A stretch of DNA of 10,212 bases from Prevotella sp. (lineage in GTDB: Bacteria > Bacteroidota > Bacteroidia > Bacteroidales > Bacteroidaceae). The translations under genes and the position numbers were made by a program. Below the pieces are notes generated by a model. The model saw nothing but the letters and a program-made list of their open reading frames with translations. It searched no databases and was not told the origin of the DNA. Location: positions 1-10,212 of the forward strand of contig JAILAA010000178.1 in the NCBI GenBank assembly GCA_024681875.1. The letters are read 5' to 3'. Shown here piece after piece: positions 1 to 6,195 of the stretch (positions are counted from its first letter, which is position 1; every line of letters begins with the position of its first letter).

Positions 1-19
1 CCGCCGTTCATATTCCTAA

Positions 20-150
20 GCTCAGGCGTCCCTACCACAGTTACCTTGCAAAGCGAAATATACACAAACGGATACGCCCATACAGGCGTACCTTCTCCGT
101 TCGTGATCTGCTTTGCAATTGTCGATTGTCATTGGTAGGGACCTTCGAGC
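20..150 (-). ncRNA. Long nested hairpin, probable structured leader RNA
   Basis: On the minus-strand transcript this region folds into one long imperfect hairpin with four nested helices. P1 pairs 134-150 with 20-36 (GTCCCTACC with GGTAGGGAC plus an outer GCTC/GAGC, separated by a 4-nt internal loop). P2 pairs 110-118 with 46-54 (TTGCAAAGC with GCTTTGCAA, 9 bp). P3 pairs 96-105 with 63-72 (10 pairs, one of them G-U). P4 pairs 85-90 with 73-78 (TACGCC/GGCGTA) around a 6-nt loop. A 5-nt bulge separates P3 and P4. The promoter box at 237-244 lies upstream. A smaller hairpin, CAGCC-loop-GGCTG at 213-225, sits in the same leader. I do not recognise an Rfam class with certainty; a cis-acting leader or a stand-alone small RNA such as a 6S-like RNA are both possible. 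Confidence 0.55.
22..132 (-). CDS. Small Cys-containing ORF (36 aa) inside the structured leader
   Basis: An ATG at 130-132 opens a 36-codon frame ending in TGA at 22-24. The peptide begins MTIDNCKADHERRRYACMG and has four cysteines (residues 6, 17, 23 and 32), a basic run at residues 12-14 and a C-terminus GRDA. The start codon falls in the internal loop between helices P1 and P2 of the surrounding hairpin, so its translation could be affected by, or affect, the fold. Another ATG follows 11 nt after the stop, at 9-11, and runs off the left edge (only MNG visible). This could be a leader peptide, but a chance frame within a structured RNA is equally possible. I recognise no family. Confidence 0.3.
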   Translation of the reverse strand: MTIDNCKADHERRRYACMGVSVCVYFALQGNCGRDA

Positions 151-236
151 TTTAGAATCACTTCCGAATTAGATACAATATCTTATCGAACCCACGATGT
201 CAAAGTGCAATTCAGCCTCAGGCTGTTATGCAGGTG

Positions 237-244
237 CAAAGATA
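237..244 (-). promoter_or_regulatory. Bacteroidetes -7 promoter box reading leftward
   Basis: Read on the minus strand this is TATCTTTG, a perfect match to the Bacteroidetes -7 consensus TAnnTTTG, followed by GCACC. It is preceded upstream by an AT-rich stretch but I see no clean -33 TTG at the expected distance. It would drive transcription leftward through the structured element at 20-150 and on to whatever gene lies beyond the left edge. Confidence 0.6.
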
Positions 245-249
245 CAAAA

Positions 250-650
250 AAATTGGGAGAAAATAAGGATTCAAAACATTTTTCTCAAATTTCCAGATGA
301 AATACTATAAATTTGTTTTTTAATCTGCGATTTTTATTGTTTTTATACAATTTAATACTCAGAAAACACCATTAATGACCCTATCGAAATTAAATAATCA
401 TAAAAAGGGAGCGTTTTTATCTTATTTCTTACTTTATTTCTATCTCTTTGCAAAATAAAAAACCAAATAAAGATAGCATTAATATGCTTAATGAACAAAC
501 AAATCAACGTGCGACTGTTTTCATCAATGAAAATCGTATGATGAACAATCAGGATTTAGGTATTCTAAATCCACTGATGCAAGAGTTAACACTTATGCCA
601 TCGACAAACAAACAGATGACATTTCAAATAACTCCGAATGGACTTCTTCT
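250..650. other. AT-rich gap with no supported gene
   Basis: This stretch is strongly AT-rich and lies between the leftward promoter and the 3' end of the Fic gene. A plus-strand frame opens with TTG at 448 (first ATG at 484) and runs to 714, but it has no recognisable domain, biased low-complexity composition (many Asn, Gln and Met), and its last third is antisense to the Fic gene. I see no convincing terminator for the Fic gene, no tRNA and no clear promoter with correct -7 spacing. Confidence 0.5.
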
Positions 651-1718
651 TTACTGTGTCACAAACACTCTCCAGCTACCGTCCTTCTCTCCTCGCTCAA
701 CGTACTTCTTCTGAATCAGCTGGTCGAGGAGTTTTTGGATGGCAGCGATGCTGATACCCGTTACTTCTCTCATATCTGAAAGGGTAAGCGTCGGCTCCGT
801 GCGCATGGCATTGAGAATCCTCGTATAATTTGGTGTGCGGAATGCTATGCGCTCCCCGTCATACCACCATACATTCTCGTCTTTCTCGCTCACAAACAGC
901 ACGTCATTATATACCTCTGTAGCCACCAACTCATTGAAATACTTCAGGAACGGGCGGATGTCCTTGATGTCTGCATGAGCACCATCACTGGGTACTGGCC
1001 CCACCTCTAAATCTGCCTGATGCAGTGCCTCCAGATATTCACTTTTCTTTCGGCTACGAACAACTATCATCGGATAATCGTGGCGCATCAGAATGAAGTT
1101 TACCATCAGTCGGGCTATGCGTCCGTTTCCATCCTCAAACGGGTGAATACGGATATATCGATAGTGGAACAGCGTGGCTAATTCTACAGGAGAGAGCTTC
1201 CCGTCCTGCTCAGCCTTATTATACCAATCCACAAGATCTGTCATCAATCCCGGTGTTTCCTCTGGCGAGGCATATTCGAATCGGTCTCCGTAACGAGTTA
1301 TCACGCTGTTAGGGCGTGTCTTGTATTGCCCCGCATGGATAACGTAACTTGTCTGCTGACCACCAGGGAGGTTGCGATAAACAGTATAATCCTCTCTTAA
1401 CAATGTCTTATGCAGGGTGCATATAAAGTTCTGTGTCAGCGGCATCTCCTTGATGGCAGCTTCCTCTGTCATCATCTTCAATCCCACGTTGCTTGCAGTC
1501 ATCTCCTGTACGTCGTGTATGTCAGCTTCGCCTATTACTTTGCCAAAGAGCAACAGGATTTCAGTCTGACCATAGGTGAGTGTATTGCCCTCGATATGAT
1601 TGCTGTTGTAGTTGAAGTCCACTGTAAAGCGACGACTCAACCTCTCTCTATCCTTATCCGACAGTGGCTGCAGAGCCTGCCACGCTGCTAACGCCTTTTT
1701 AATATTCAGATACTTCAT
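651..1718 (-). CDS. Fic-domain protein with C-terminal winged helix (probable AMPylase)
   Basis: This 355-residue protein belongs to the Fic family, which transfers AMP (sometimes another nucleotide) from ATP to hydroxyl side chains of target proteins in the cytoplasm. The catalytic motif HPFEDGNGRIAR is complete at residues 192-203, with the His base, the Asp/Glu position and the phosphate-binding GNGR. Near the N-terminus, SNHIEG at residues 39-44 fits the (S/T)xxxE(G/N) inhibitory-helix motif, so it is a class II Fic protein that inhibits itself and needs no separate antitoxin. Residues from about 308 to 355 look like a winged-helix DNA-binding domain (TLSDMREVTGISIAAIQKLL, then a wing). 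The ATG at 1716-1718 gives the usual family N-terminus. It stands alone, with AT-rich gaps either side. A palindrome at 1772-1789 upstream could be a site for its own winged helix. The target protein cannot be told from sequence. Confidence 0.93.
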   Translation of the reverse strand: MKYLNIKKALAAWQALQPLSDKDRERLSRRFTVDFNYNSNHIEGNTLTYGQTEILLLFGKVIGEADIHDVQEMTASNVGLKMMTEEAAIKEMPLTQNFICTLHKTLLREDYTVYRNLPGGQQTSYVIHAGQYKTRPNSVITRYGDRFEYASPEETPGLMTDLVDWYNKAEQDGKLSPVELATLFHYRYIRIHPFEDGNGRIARLMVNFILMRHDYPMIVVRSRKKSEYLEALHQADLEVGPVPSDGAHADIKDIRPFLKYFNELVATEVYNDVLFVSEKDENVWWYDGERIAFRTPNYTRILNAMRTEPTLTLSDMREVTGISIAAIQKLLDQLIQKKYVERGEKDGSWRVFVTQ

Positions 1719-1744
1719 TCGGTGTTATTATTTATATGACGATG

Positions 1745-1752
1745 CGAATTTA
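1745..1752 (-). promoter_or_regulatory. Possible -7 box for the Fic gene
   Basis: On the minus strand this reads TAAATTCG, one base off the TAnnTTTG consensus, about 27 nt upstream of the Fic start codon. The -33 region at the standard 19-bp spacing would fall at the edge of the palindrome at 1772-1789. The match is imperfect, so this is tentative. Confidence 0.35.
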
Positions 1753-1771
1753 CAAAAAATACTCCATAAAT

Positions 1772-1789
1772 GGTTGTAAACCTACAACC
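1772..1789. promoter_or_regulatory. Palindromic candidate operator upstream of the Fic gene
   Basis: GGTTGTA-AACC-TACAACC is a perfect inverted repeat with 7-bp arms and a 4-bp spacer, starting 53 bp upstream of the Fic start codon and overlapping the expected -33 region of its promoter. Size, symmetry and position fit a dimeric repressor site. Autoregulation by the Fic protein's own winged-helix domain is a reasonable guess, not shown by the sequence. Confidence 0.5.
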
Positions 1790-1951
1790 TTTTTATAAAC
1801 ATTTAACCATTTGCCACCTCTCTGGTTATAGAAAGGCTATTTAACATGAAGGATTGAGATCTCTATCAGGACGGTCAATCAACTCGACATCGCAATCTTC
1901 AGACATCACACGAGTAGTCAACTAAAATCGTTAAACAACAAAGAATTTTAT

Positions 1952-2031
1952 GTTTCCGGACGTAGGACATAAGTTTCAGGCCCAGAAACATAAGTTTCCG
2001 GTGCGGAAACACATGTTTCTGGGCCTGAAAC
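1952..2031. repeat. 21-bp-period tandem array of small palindromes
   Basis: Four units begin at 1952, 1973, 1994 and 2015, exactly 21 bp apart. Three have the form GTTTC-7 nt-GAAAC (1973-1989, 1994-2010, 2015-2031); the one at 1952 is degenerate on its right side. The unit at 1973 is the exact reverse complement of the unit at 2015, and the middle unit is itself a hairpin (GTTTCCG-GTG-CGGAAAC). As a result 1973-2000 and 2004-2031 form 28-nt arms with only two mismatches around a 3-nt loop. The array begins five bases past the stop codon of the esterase gene. It might act as an mRNA 3'-end structure, but there is no T-tract after it in that direction. Confidence 0.8.
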
Positions 2032-2036
2032 ATAAA

Positions 2037-3500
2037 TTACTGAGCCGCACCCTTGATGACACCGGAGATAATTTCAGCCATGCGGCGCACTCCCTTGTCG
2101 TTGGGATGGATGCCGTCAGACAGCAACAGCTCGCGGTCAGTTCCGAACAAAGCGTGAAGGTCGATGAGTTCCAAGCCATATTCCTTTGCCACTTCCTGCT
2201 GGAGGGGGATGATACCGTTGGTGATGACGGAGTCGCTGATCTCCCATGTCGACTTGATAGCAGGGATAGGTGTGCAGAGGAATATCTTCGGTTGGCGATT
2301 GGTGGCTTGCAATTGGAGCTTTTTTGCCTTCTTGCTTTTCTTAGCAGGTTGTGCCAGCTCAGGACATAGGGTGGTGAGCATCTGCTTCAGGTCCTGCTTG
2401 AACTCTGACCCGTATTGCCAGTTTTGTGGCTTTGAGTCGTTGGTGCCCAGTTTGATGATGACGATGTCAGGCTTGAAGGCCACTGCATCGCGCCACGCCA
2501 TCTCGTTCATGTAGGGGTAGTCGCCTTTGTTGAGCATGGTACGGGCGCTCACTCCGAAGTTTTTCACCCAGTAGCCGTTGTCCAGCATCTGCTGTAGGAG
2601 GGCCGGATAGCCGTATTGCGGTGCCATCTCTATGCCGTGGCCGTCGGTGATGCTGTTGCCGATGCAAGCCACGCGAATGGCATCGGGCTGTGGCACCTGA
2701 CGGTTGTCGAGCCAATTACCGAGGTCGGCCAACAGCTGGTCGTGGTACTTGAACCATGTGCCGAAGCCGAAGCCATGGTCGCCCGTGGGATAGACATACA
2801 TGGCACACTCATTGCCGGCATTGCGCATGGCTGTGTAGTAGGCTATGGCGTTGGTGACAGGCGGCACCAGACGGTCGTCGCTGGCCGTGATGATGACGGC
2901 TGGCGGCGTCAGGTGGCGGCGCACGGCGTTCTGCGTGGAGTATTGCTTCACTAACTGGGGATCCTTATGTCCCTCTTCACCGAGGAAGTTGATGCACGAC
3001 CATTTGTGTGAGACTCGCTCGTCCATAGAGATGACGGGATAGAAGAGGATGGAGAAGTCGGGGCGGGCGTCATACTCTGAGAGGGTGGAAACGACTGACG
3101 ACAGATGTCCCCCGGCTGAGAAGCCCATGATGCCCACGGCGCGAGGATGGATGTGCCATACTGTGGCAGAGTCACGCACCATGCGGATGGTGTTCTGCAC
3201 GTCGCTTATCGGCAGTGAGCGGTCGCCGTGTGGCAAACGATAGTTCACCACGAAATAGGCGATGCCTTTCTGGTTCAGCCAATCAGCCCACATGGTGCCT
3301 TCGTGTGTGTTGGACAAGACAGAGTAGCCTCCGCCCGGTACTCCCACGATAGCCTTGCCCGAAGGATTTTCGGGGAGGAAGCACACCACGTTGGCTGTGC
3401 TGTCGGGGGTTATATAGACTGTGAACTTCCTCGCGGTCTGTGCCTGTAGGCTGATGGCAAATACCAGCAGCATACAGAATAATAATGTACCTTTTTTCAT
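2037..3500 (-). CDS. Secreted two-domain esterase: alpha/beta hydrolase plus SGNH hydrolase
   Basis: This 487-residue protein has a signal peptide (MKKGTLLFCMLLVFAISLQA, then Gln), so it acts in the periplasm or outside. Residues about 25-265 form an alpha/beta hydrolase of the acetyl-esterase/lipase type: an oxyanion-like VPGGGY near 54-59, nucleophile elbow GFSAG with Ser128, Asp208 or Asp209 in SDDR, and His242 in DHGF. Residues about 274-487 form an SGNH/GDSL hydrolase: GNSITDG with Ser283, Gly316, GTND at 352-355, and DGIHPN with Asp462 and His465. Both catalytic sets look intact. A Lys-rich insert (about 385-396) interrupts the SGNH domain. The likely job is removing acetyl or similar esters from plant polysaccharide; its divergent neighbours point to acetylated pectin, which is inference. 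A longer start at 3548 would leave almost no leader after the -7 box at 3563-3570 and would bury the signal peptide, so I chose the ATG at 3498-3500. Confidence 0.88.
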   Translation of the reverse strand: MKKGTLLFCMLLVFAISLQAQTARKFTVYITPDSTANVVCFLPENPSGKAIVGVPGGGYSVLSNTHEGTMWADWLNQKGIAYFVVNYRLPHGDRSLPISDVQNTIRMVRDSATVWHIHPRAVGIMGFSAGGHLSSVVSTLSEYDARPDFSILFYPVISMDERVSHKWSCINFLGEEGHKDPQLVKQYSTQNAVRRHLTPPAVIITASDDRLVPPVTNAIAYYTAMRNAGNECAMYVYPTGDHGFGFGTWFKYHDQLLADLGNWLDNRQVPQPDAIRVACIGNSITDGHGIEMAPQYGYPALLQQMLDNGYWVKNFGVSARTMLNKGDYPYMNEMAWRDAVAFKPDIVIIKLGTNDSKPQNWQYGSEFKQDLKQMLTTLCPELAQPAKKSKKAKKLQLQATNRQPKIFLCTPIPAIKSTWEISDSVITNGIIPLQQEVAKEYGLELIDLHALFGTDRELLLSDGIHPNDKGVRRMAEIISGVIKGAAQ

Positions 3501-3562
3501 CGCAGTAATTATTTTAGGATTGTTGTGTGAACCTTGTCGTATCGCCATTGGCTACGCTTTTG

Positions 3563-3570
3563 CAAAGTTA
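3563..3570 (-). promoter_or_regulatory. -7 box for the esterase gene
   Basis: On the minus strand this is TAACTTTG followed by CAAAAG, a full match to TAnnTTTG. It places the transcript start near 3556 and gives a leader of roughly 55 nt before the ATG at 3500. No perfect -33 TTG is visible at the standard spacing. Confidence 0.65.
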
Positions 3571-3664
3571 CGAACAATTTCCCTAACTCGTCTTGGATTC
3601 TGAATAAAAACGCAATGCCCTACCAAAAAAAAGAAAAAATGATAGCGTTTATCTATTTTTTTTG

Positions 3665-3672
3665 TACCTTTG
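3665..3672 (+). promoter_or_regulatory. -7 box for the uronate operon
   Basis: TACCTTTG followed by CAGCC matches the Bacteroidetes -7 consensus. It lies 36 nt upstream of the ATG at 3709 and is preceded by a T-rich run. It faces away from the esterase promoter about 95 bp to the left, so both units share one control region. The inverted pair ATAAAAACGC (3604-3613) and GCGTTTAT (3645-3652) lies between the two boxes and might bind a regulator, but it is weak. Confidence 0.7.
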
Positions 3673-3708
3673 CAGCCAAACTACGCGAAAAATAATCAAC
3701 AAAGAGAA

Positions 3709-5145
3709 ATGGAACAAGTTTTCAGTTACATTATTAGCTTTGGAGCGTCGGTGATGATGCCGATACTCTTTACCATTATCGGTGTGTGCATCGGCATGAA
3801 GTTCGGAAAGAGCCTGAAAAGCGGCCTCTACGTGGGTGTCGGCTTTGTGGGCTTAGGCATCGTCACGGCACTGCTCACTACCAACTTCGCCTCGCCGCTG
3901 CAGGCCCTATCGAGTATTTTCGATCTCGACCTGAAGGTCTTCGACATGGGGTGGCCCGCAGCCGCCTCGGTGGCCTACAATACGGCTGTCGGCGCACTGA
4001 TCATCCCCATCTGCTTAGGCATCAACTTCCTGCTGCTCGTCACGAAGTGCACCCGCACGGTGAACATCGACCTGTGGAACTACTGGCACTTCGCTTTCAT
4101 CGGAGCCGTGGCCTACTTCGTCATGGGGCACTCGATGGCCTGGGGCTACTTCGCCGCCATCACATGCTACATCATCACACTGGTGATGGCCGACCTCACA
4201 GCTGACAAGTTCCAGAAATACTACACCGACCTTGACGGCATATCTATTCCACAGCCCTTCTGCCAGAGCTTCACTCCGTTTGCCATCGGCCTGAACTGGC
4301 TGATGGACAAGATTCCCGGTTTCTCGAAGCTCGATATCGACGCCGAGGGCCTGAAGAAGAAGTTCGGCGTGCTGGGCGAGCCTATCGTGCTGGGTCTTAT
4401 CGTGGGCGGCCTCATCGGCGCATTGGCGCATTGGGACCACTTCAGAAACTTCGACGCTTTTGCCGCTACCTTCGACAGCAATACCGATGCCGTGATGGCC
4501 ATTGTGAAGAGCATCCTCTTCCTCGGCGTAACGATGGCAGCCGTAATGGAGCTCATCCCCCGCATCACCCGCCTGTTCATCGACGGATTGATGCCTATCT
4601 CTGAGAAGACAAAGGAAGTGGTGGCGAAGAAATTCCACGGCAAGAAAGTGTACATCGGCATGTCGCCGGCCCTGGTCATCGGCCATCCCACGACACTGGT
4701 CGTCAGCCTGCTGCTCATCCCCGTGGCCATCGTGCTGGCCGTGGTCCTGCCTGGCAACCAGTTCCTGCCTCTGGCCTCGCTGGCAGGCATGTTCTACCTC
4801 TTCCCCATGGTGCTGCCCTACACGAAGGGTAACGTGGTGAAGACCTTTATTATTGGTCTTGTCGCCCTGACCATCGGCCTCTACTTCGTCACCGACATGG
4901 CACCGGCCTTCACCGAGGCTGCCCATGAGGTGTACGCCGCCACGCAGGACGCCGCTGCCCGTGTGCCCGAAGGAAACTTCGCCGGTGCCCTCGACTTCGC
5001 CTCCTCGCTGCTGGGCTGGTGCATCTACAAATGCGTGAACAACCTGGAATATGTAGGCATGGGCCTGCTTAGCGGCATCACTGTGGTGATGGTATGGATC
5101 AACCGTCGCCGCATCGTGGCTGAGGAAAAAGCAAACATCAACTAA
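3709..5145 (+). CDS. PTS EIIC membrane protein, galactitol (GatC) family
   Basis: This is a 478-residue multi-spanning membrane protein like the EIIC sugar channel of galactitol-type phosphotransferase systems. Family signatures include a GEPIVLGLIVGG segment near residues 223-234, MSPALVIGHPTT around 328-339, LPGNQFLP at 357-364, and a C-terminal stretch with VTDMAPAFTEAA. Length is close to the family norm (E. coli GatC is about 450 residues). The frame is open from a TTG at 3670, but that lies within the promoter; the ATG at 3709 has AAAGAGAA just upstream and starts with a typical MEQVFSYII helix. It is first in an operon with kduI (15-nt gap) and an MFS transporter. No EIIA or EIIB gene is in view, so whether it phosphorylates its substrate is unknown; it may work as a facilitator or with distant partners. 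The substrate is probably a uronate-related sugar, judging only from context. Confidence 0.87.
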   Translation: MEQVFSYIISFGASVMMPILFTIIGVCIGMKFGKSLKSGLYVGVGFVGLGIVTALLTTNFASPLQALSSIFDLDLKVFDMGWPAAASVAYNTAVGALIIPICLGINFLLLVTKCTRTVNIDLWNYWHFAFIGAVAYFVMGHSMAWGYFAAITCYIITLVMADLTADKFQKYYTDLDGISIPQPFCQSFTPFAIGLNWLMDKIPGFSKLDIDAEGLKKKFGVLGEPIVLGLIVGGLIGALAHWDHFRNFDAFAATFDSNTDAVMAIVKSILFLGVTMAAVMELIPRITRLFIDGLMPISEKTKEVVAKKFHGKKVYIGMSPALVIGHPTTLVVSLLLIPVAIVLAVVLPGNQFLPLASLAGMFYLFPMVLPYTKGNVVKTFIIGLVALTIGLYFVTDMAPAFTEAAHEVYAATQDAAARVPEGNFAGALDFASSLLGWCIYKCVNNLEYVGMGLLSGITVVMVWINRRRIVAEEKANIN

Positions 5146-5160
5146 AACAAACATAAAGAA

Positions 5161-6162
5161 ATGAAAAAGACGATTCTTTTAATGGTGCTGATGGCCGGAA
5201 CATTGGTTTCCGCAAATGCACAGGAAGCTGACCGATTCGTCGGTGCCCAACATGTGAAGTTCCAGACCGCCTGCCACCCGCAGGACGTGAAGGGCTACGA
5301 CACGAAGATGCTGCGTGAGCGCTTCGTCATGGAGAAAGTGATGGCAGCAGACTCTATCCTACTGACTTACAGTCATTACGACCGCTTCATCTTCGGCGGC
5401 GCCATGCCAGTGAACAAAACTCTGAAGCTTGAGAACTTCCTTGAGTTAGGTCTTGATGTTGACCCAGGCATCAAGGAGAAGTATTTCCTGTACAACCGTG
5501 AGCTCGGCGTGGTGAACTGCGGCGAGGGCGACGGCGTGGTCATCGTCGACGGCAAGGAGTATGCACTGTCGCCGAAGGAGGCCCTCTACATCGGCCGCGG
5601 CCATATCGCCAAGGACAAGGACGTGAACAAGGAGGTGCTCTTCCGCTCGAAGGATGCCAGCAAACCTGCGAAGTTCTACCTCAACAGTGCCACCGCCCAC
5701 CAGCACTACAAGACGCAGTGGGTGACCCTCGACGGTCGCAAGGGCTCGCTGAAGGCCGCGGTCTGGGGCCCTGTCGGCTCGCTTGAGGAGTGCAACAACC
5801 GCACCGTCTATAAGCTCATCGTCAACGACGTCTTAGAGGAAGGCCCCTGCCAGCTGCAGCTCGGTCTGACGCAGCTGAACCCCGGCGCCGCCTGGAACAC
5901 CATGCCGCCGCACACCCACGGCCGCCGCATTGAGGCTTACTACTACTTCAACCTGCCTCAGGAGCAGACTATCGCCCACATCATGGGTCAGCCCGAGGAG
6001 AGCCGCGTCGTATGGCTGCACAACGAGCAGGCCATCATGTCGCCCGAGTGGTCAATGCACGCCGCCGCCGGCACCTACTACTACACCTTTATCTGGGGCA
6101 TGGCCGGTGAGAATCTTTATTATAACGACAAAGACAATATTCCTGTCATCGATATCCGATAA
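5161..6162 (+). CDS. kduI: KduI-type 5-keto-4-deoxyuronate isomerase with a signal peptide
   Basis: KduI (4-deoxy-L-threo-5-hexosulose-uronate ketol-isomerase) converts the product of unsaturated galacturonate or glucuronate into 3-deoxy-D-glycero-2,5-hexodiulosonate, a step of pectin breakdown. The match to the E. coli enzyme runs nearly the whole length: [71 protein letters not shown], and a C-terminal [11 protein letters not shown]. The cupin metal ligands are present as His251, His253, Glu258 and His300. Unlike the 278-residue cytoplasmic enzyme, this one has 333 residues and begins with a clear signal peptide ([20 protein letters not shown], then Gln), so it is predicted to be periplasmic. 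There is also extra sequence around residues 148-158. It follows the EIIC gene by 15 nt and precedes the transporter by 33 nt, which supports one operon. Confidence 0.94.
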   Translation: MKKTILLMVLMAGTLVSANAQEADRFVGAQHVKFQTACHPQDVKGYDTKMLRERFVMEKVMAADSILLTYSHYDRFIFGGAMPVNKTLKLENFLELGLDVDPGIKEKYFLYNRELGVVNCGEGDGVVIVDGKEYALSPKEALYIGRGHIAKDKDVNKEVLFRSKDASKPAKFYLNSATAHQHYKTQWVTLDGRKGSLKAAVWGPVGSLEECNNRTVYKLIVNDVLEEGPCQLQLGLTQLNPGAAWNTMPPHTHGRRIEAYYYFNLPQEQTIAHIMGQPEESRVVWLHNEQAIMSPEWSMHAAAGTYYYTFIWGMAGENLYYNDKDNIPVIDIR

Positions 6163-6164
6163 TT

Positions 6165-6195
6165 CGTAATAACGTAATAACGAAATAACGAAAAC
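6165..6195 (+). repeat. 8-bp tandem repeat in the gap before the transporter
   Basis: The gap holds CGTAATAA twice (6165-6180), then CGAAATAA (6181-6188) and a decayed CGAAAAC running up to the ATG at 6196. It replaces any Shine-Dalgarno sequence. It is A-rich and unstructured, which suits translation starts in Bacteroidetes; its copy number could vary by slippage. Confidence 0.65.

Noticed and set aside
20..150. Insertion-sequence ends or a CRISPR repeat in the left inverted repeat
   Set aside because: The arms are imperfect and nested with a G-U pair, there is no repeat-spacer pattern and no transposase frame between them.
181..200. GGTTCGA on the minus strand, resembling a tRNA T-loop
   Set aside because: The flanking bases do not form a T-stem or an acceptor stem, so there is no tRNA or tmRNA here.
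448..714. Plus-strand frame of 88 codons left of and overlapping the Fic gene end
   Set aside because: It starts at TTG (first ATG at 484), shows no domain, has low-complexity AT-driven composition, and overlaps the 3' end of a well-supported gene on the other strand.
1950..2369. Plus-strand 139-codon frame with HKFxxxK heptad repeats
   Set aside because: The repeats come from the 21-bp DNA array, and the rest is antisense to the esterase gene, with no independent start signal.
3501..3548. Longer esterase start giving 16 extra residues
   Set aside because: The ATG at 3548 lies about 8 nt from the predicted transcript start and would place a hydrophilic stretch before a normal signal peptide; the ATG at 3500 fits better.
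4015..5154. 379-codon minus-strand frame opposite the EIIC gene
   Set aside because: It is rich in His, Gln and Asp as expected of the antisense of a membrane protein gene, has no recognisable domain, and the plus strand carries a clear GatC-family protein.
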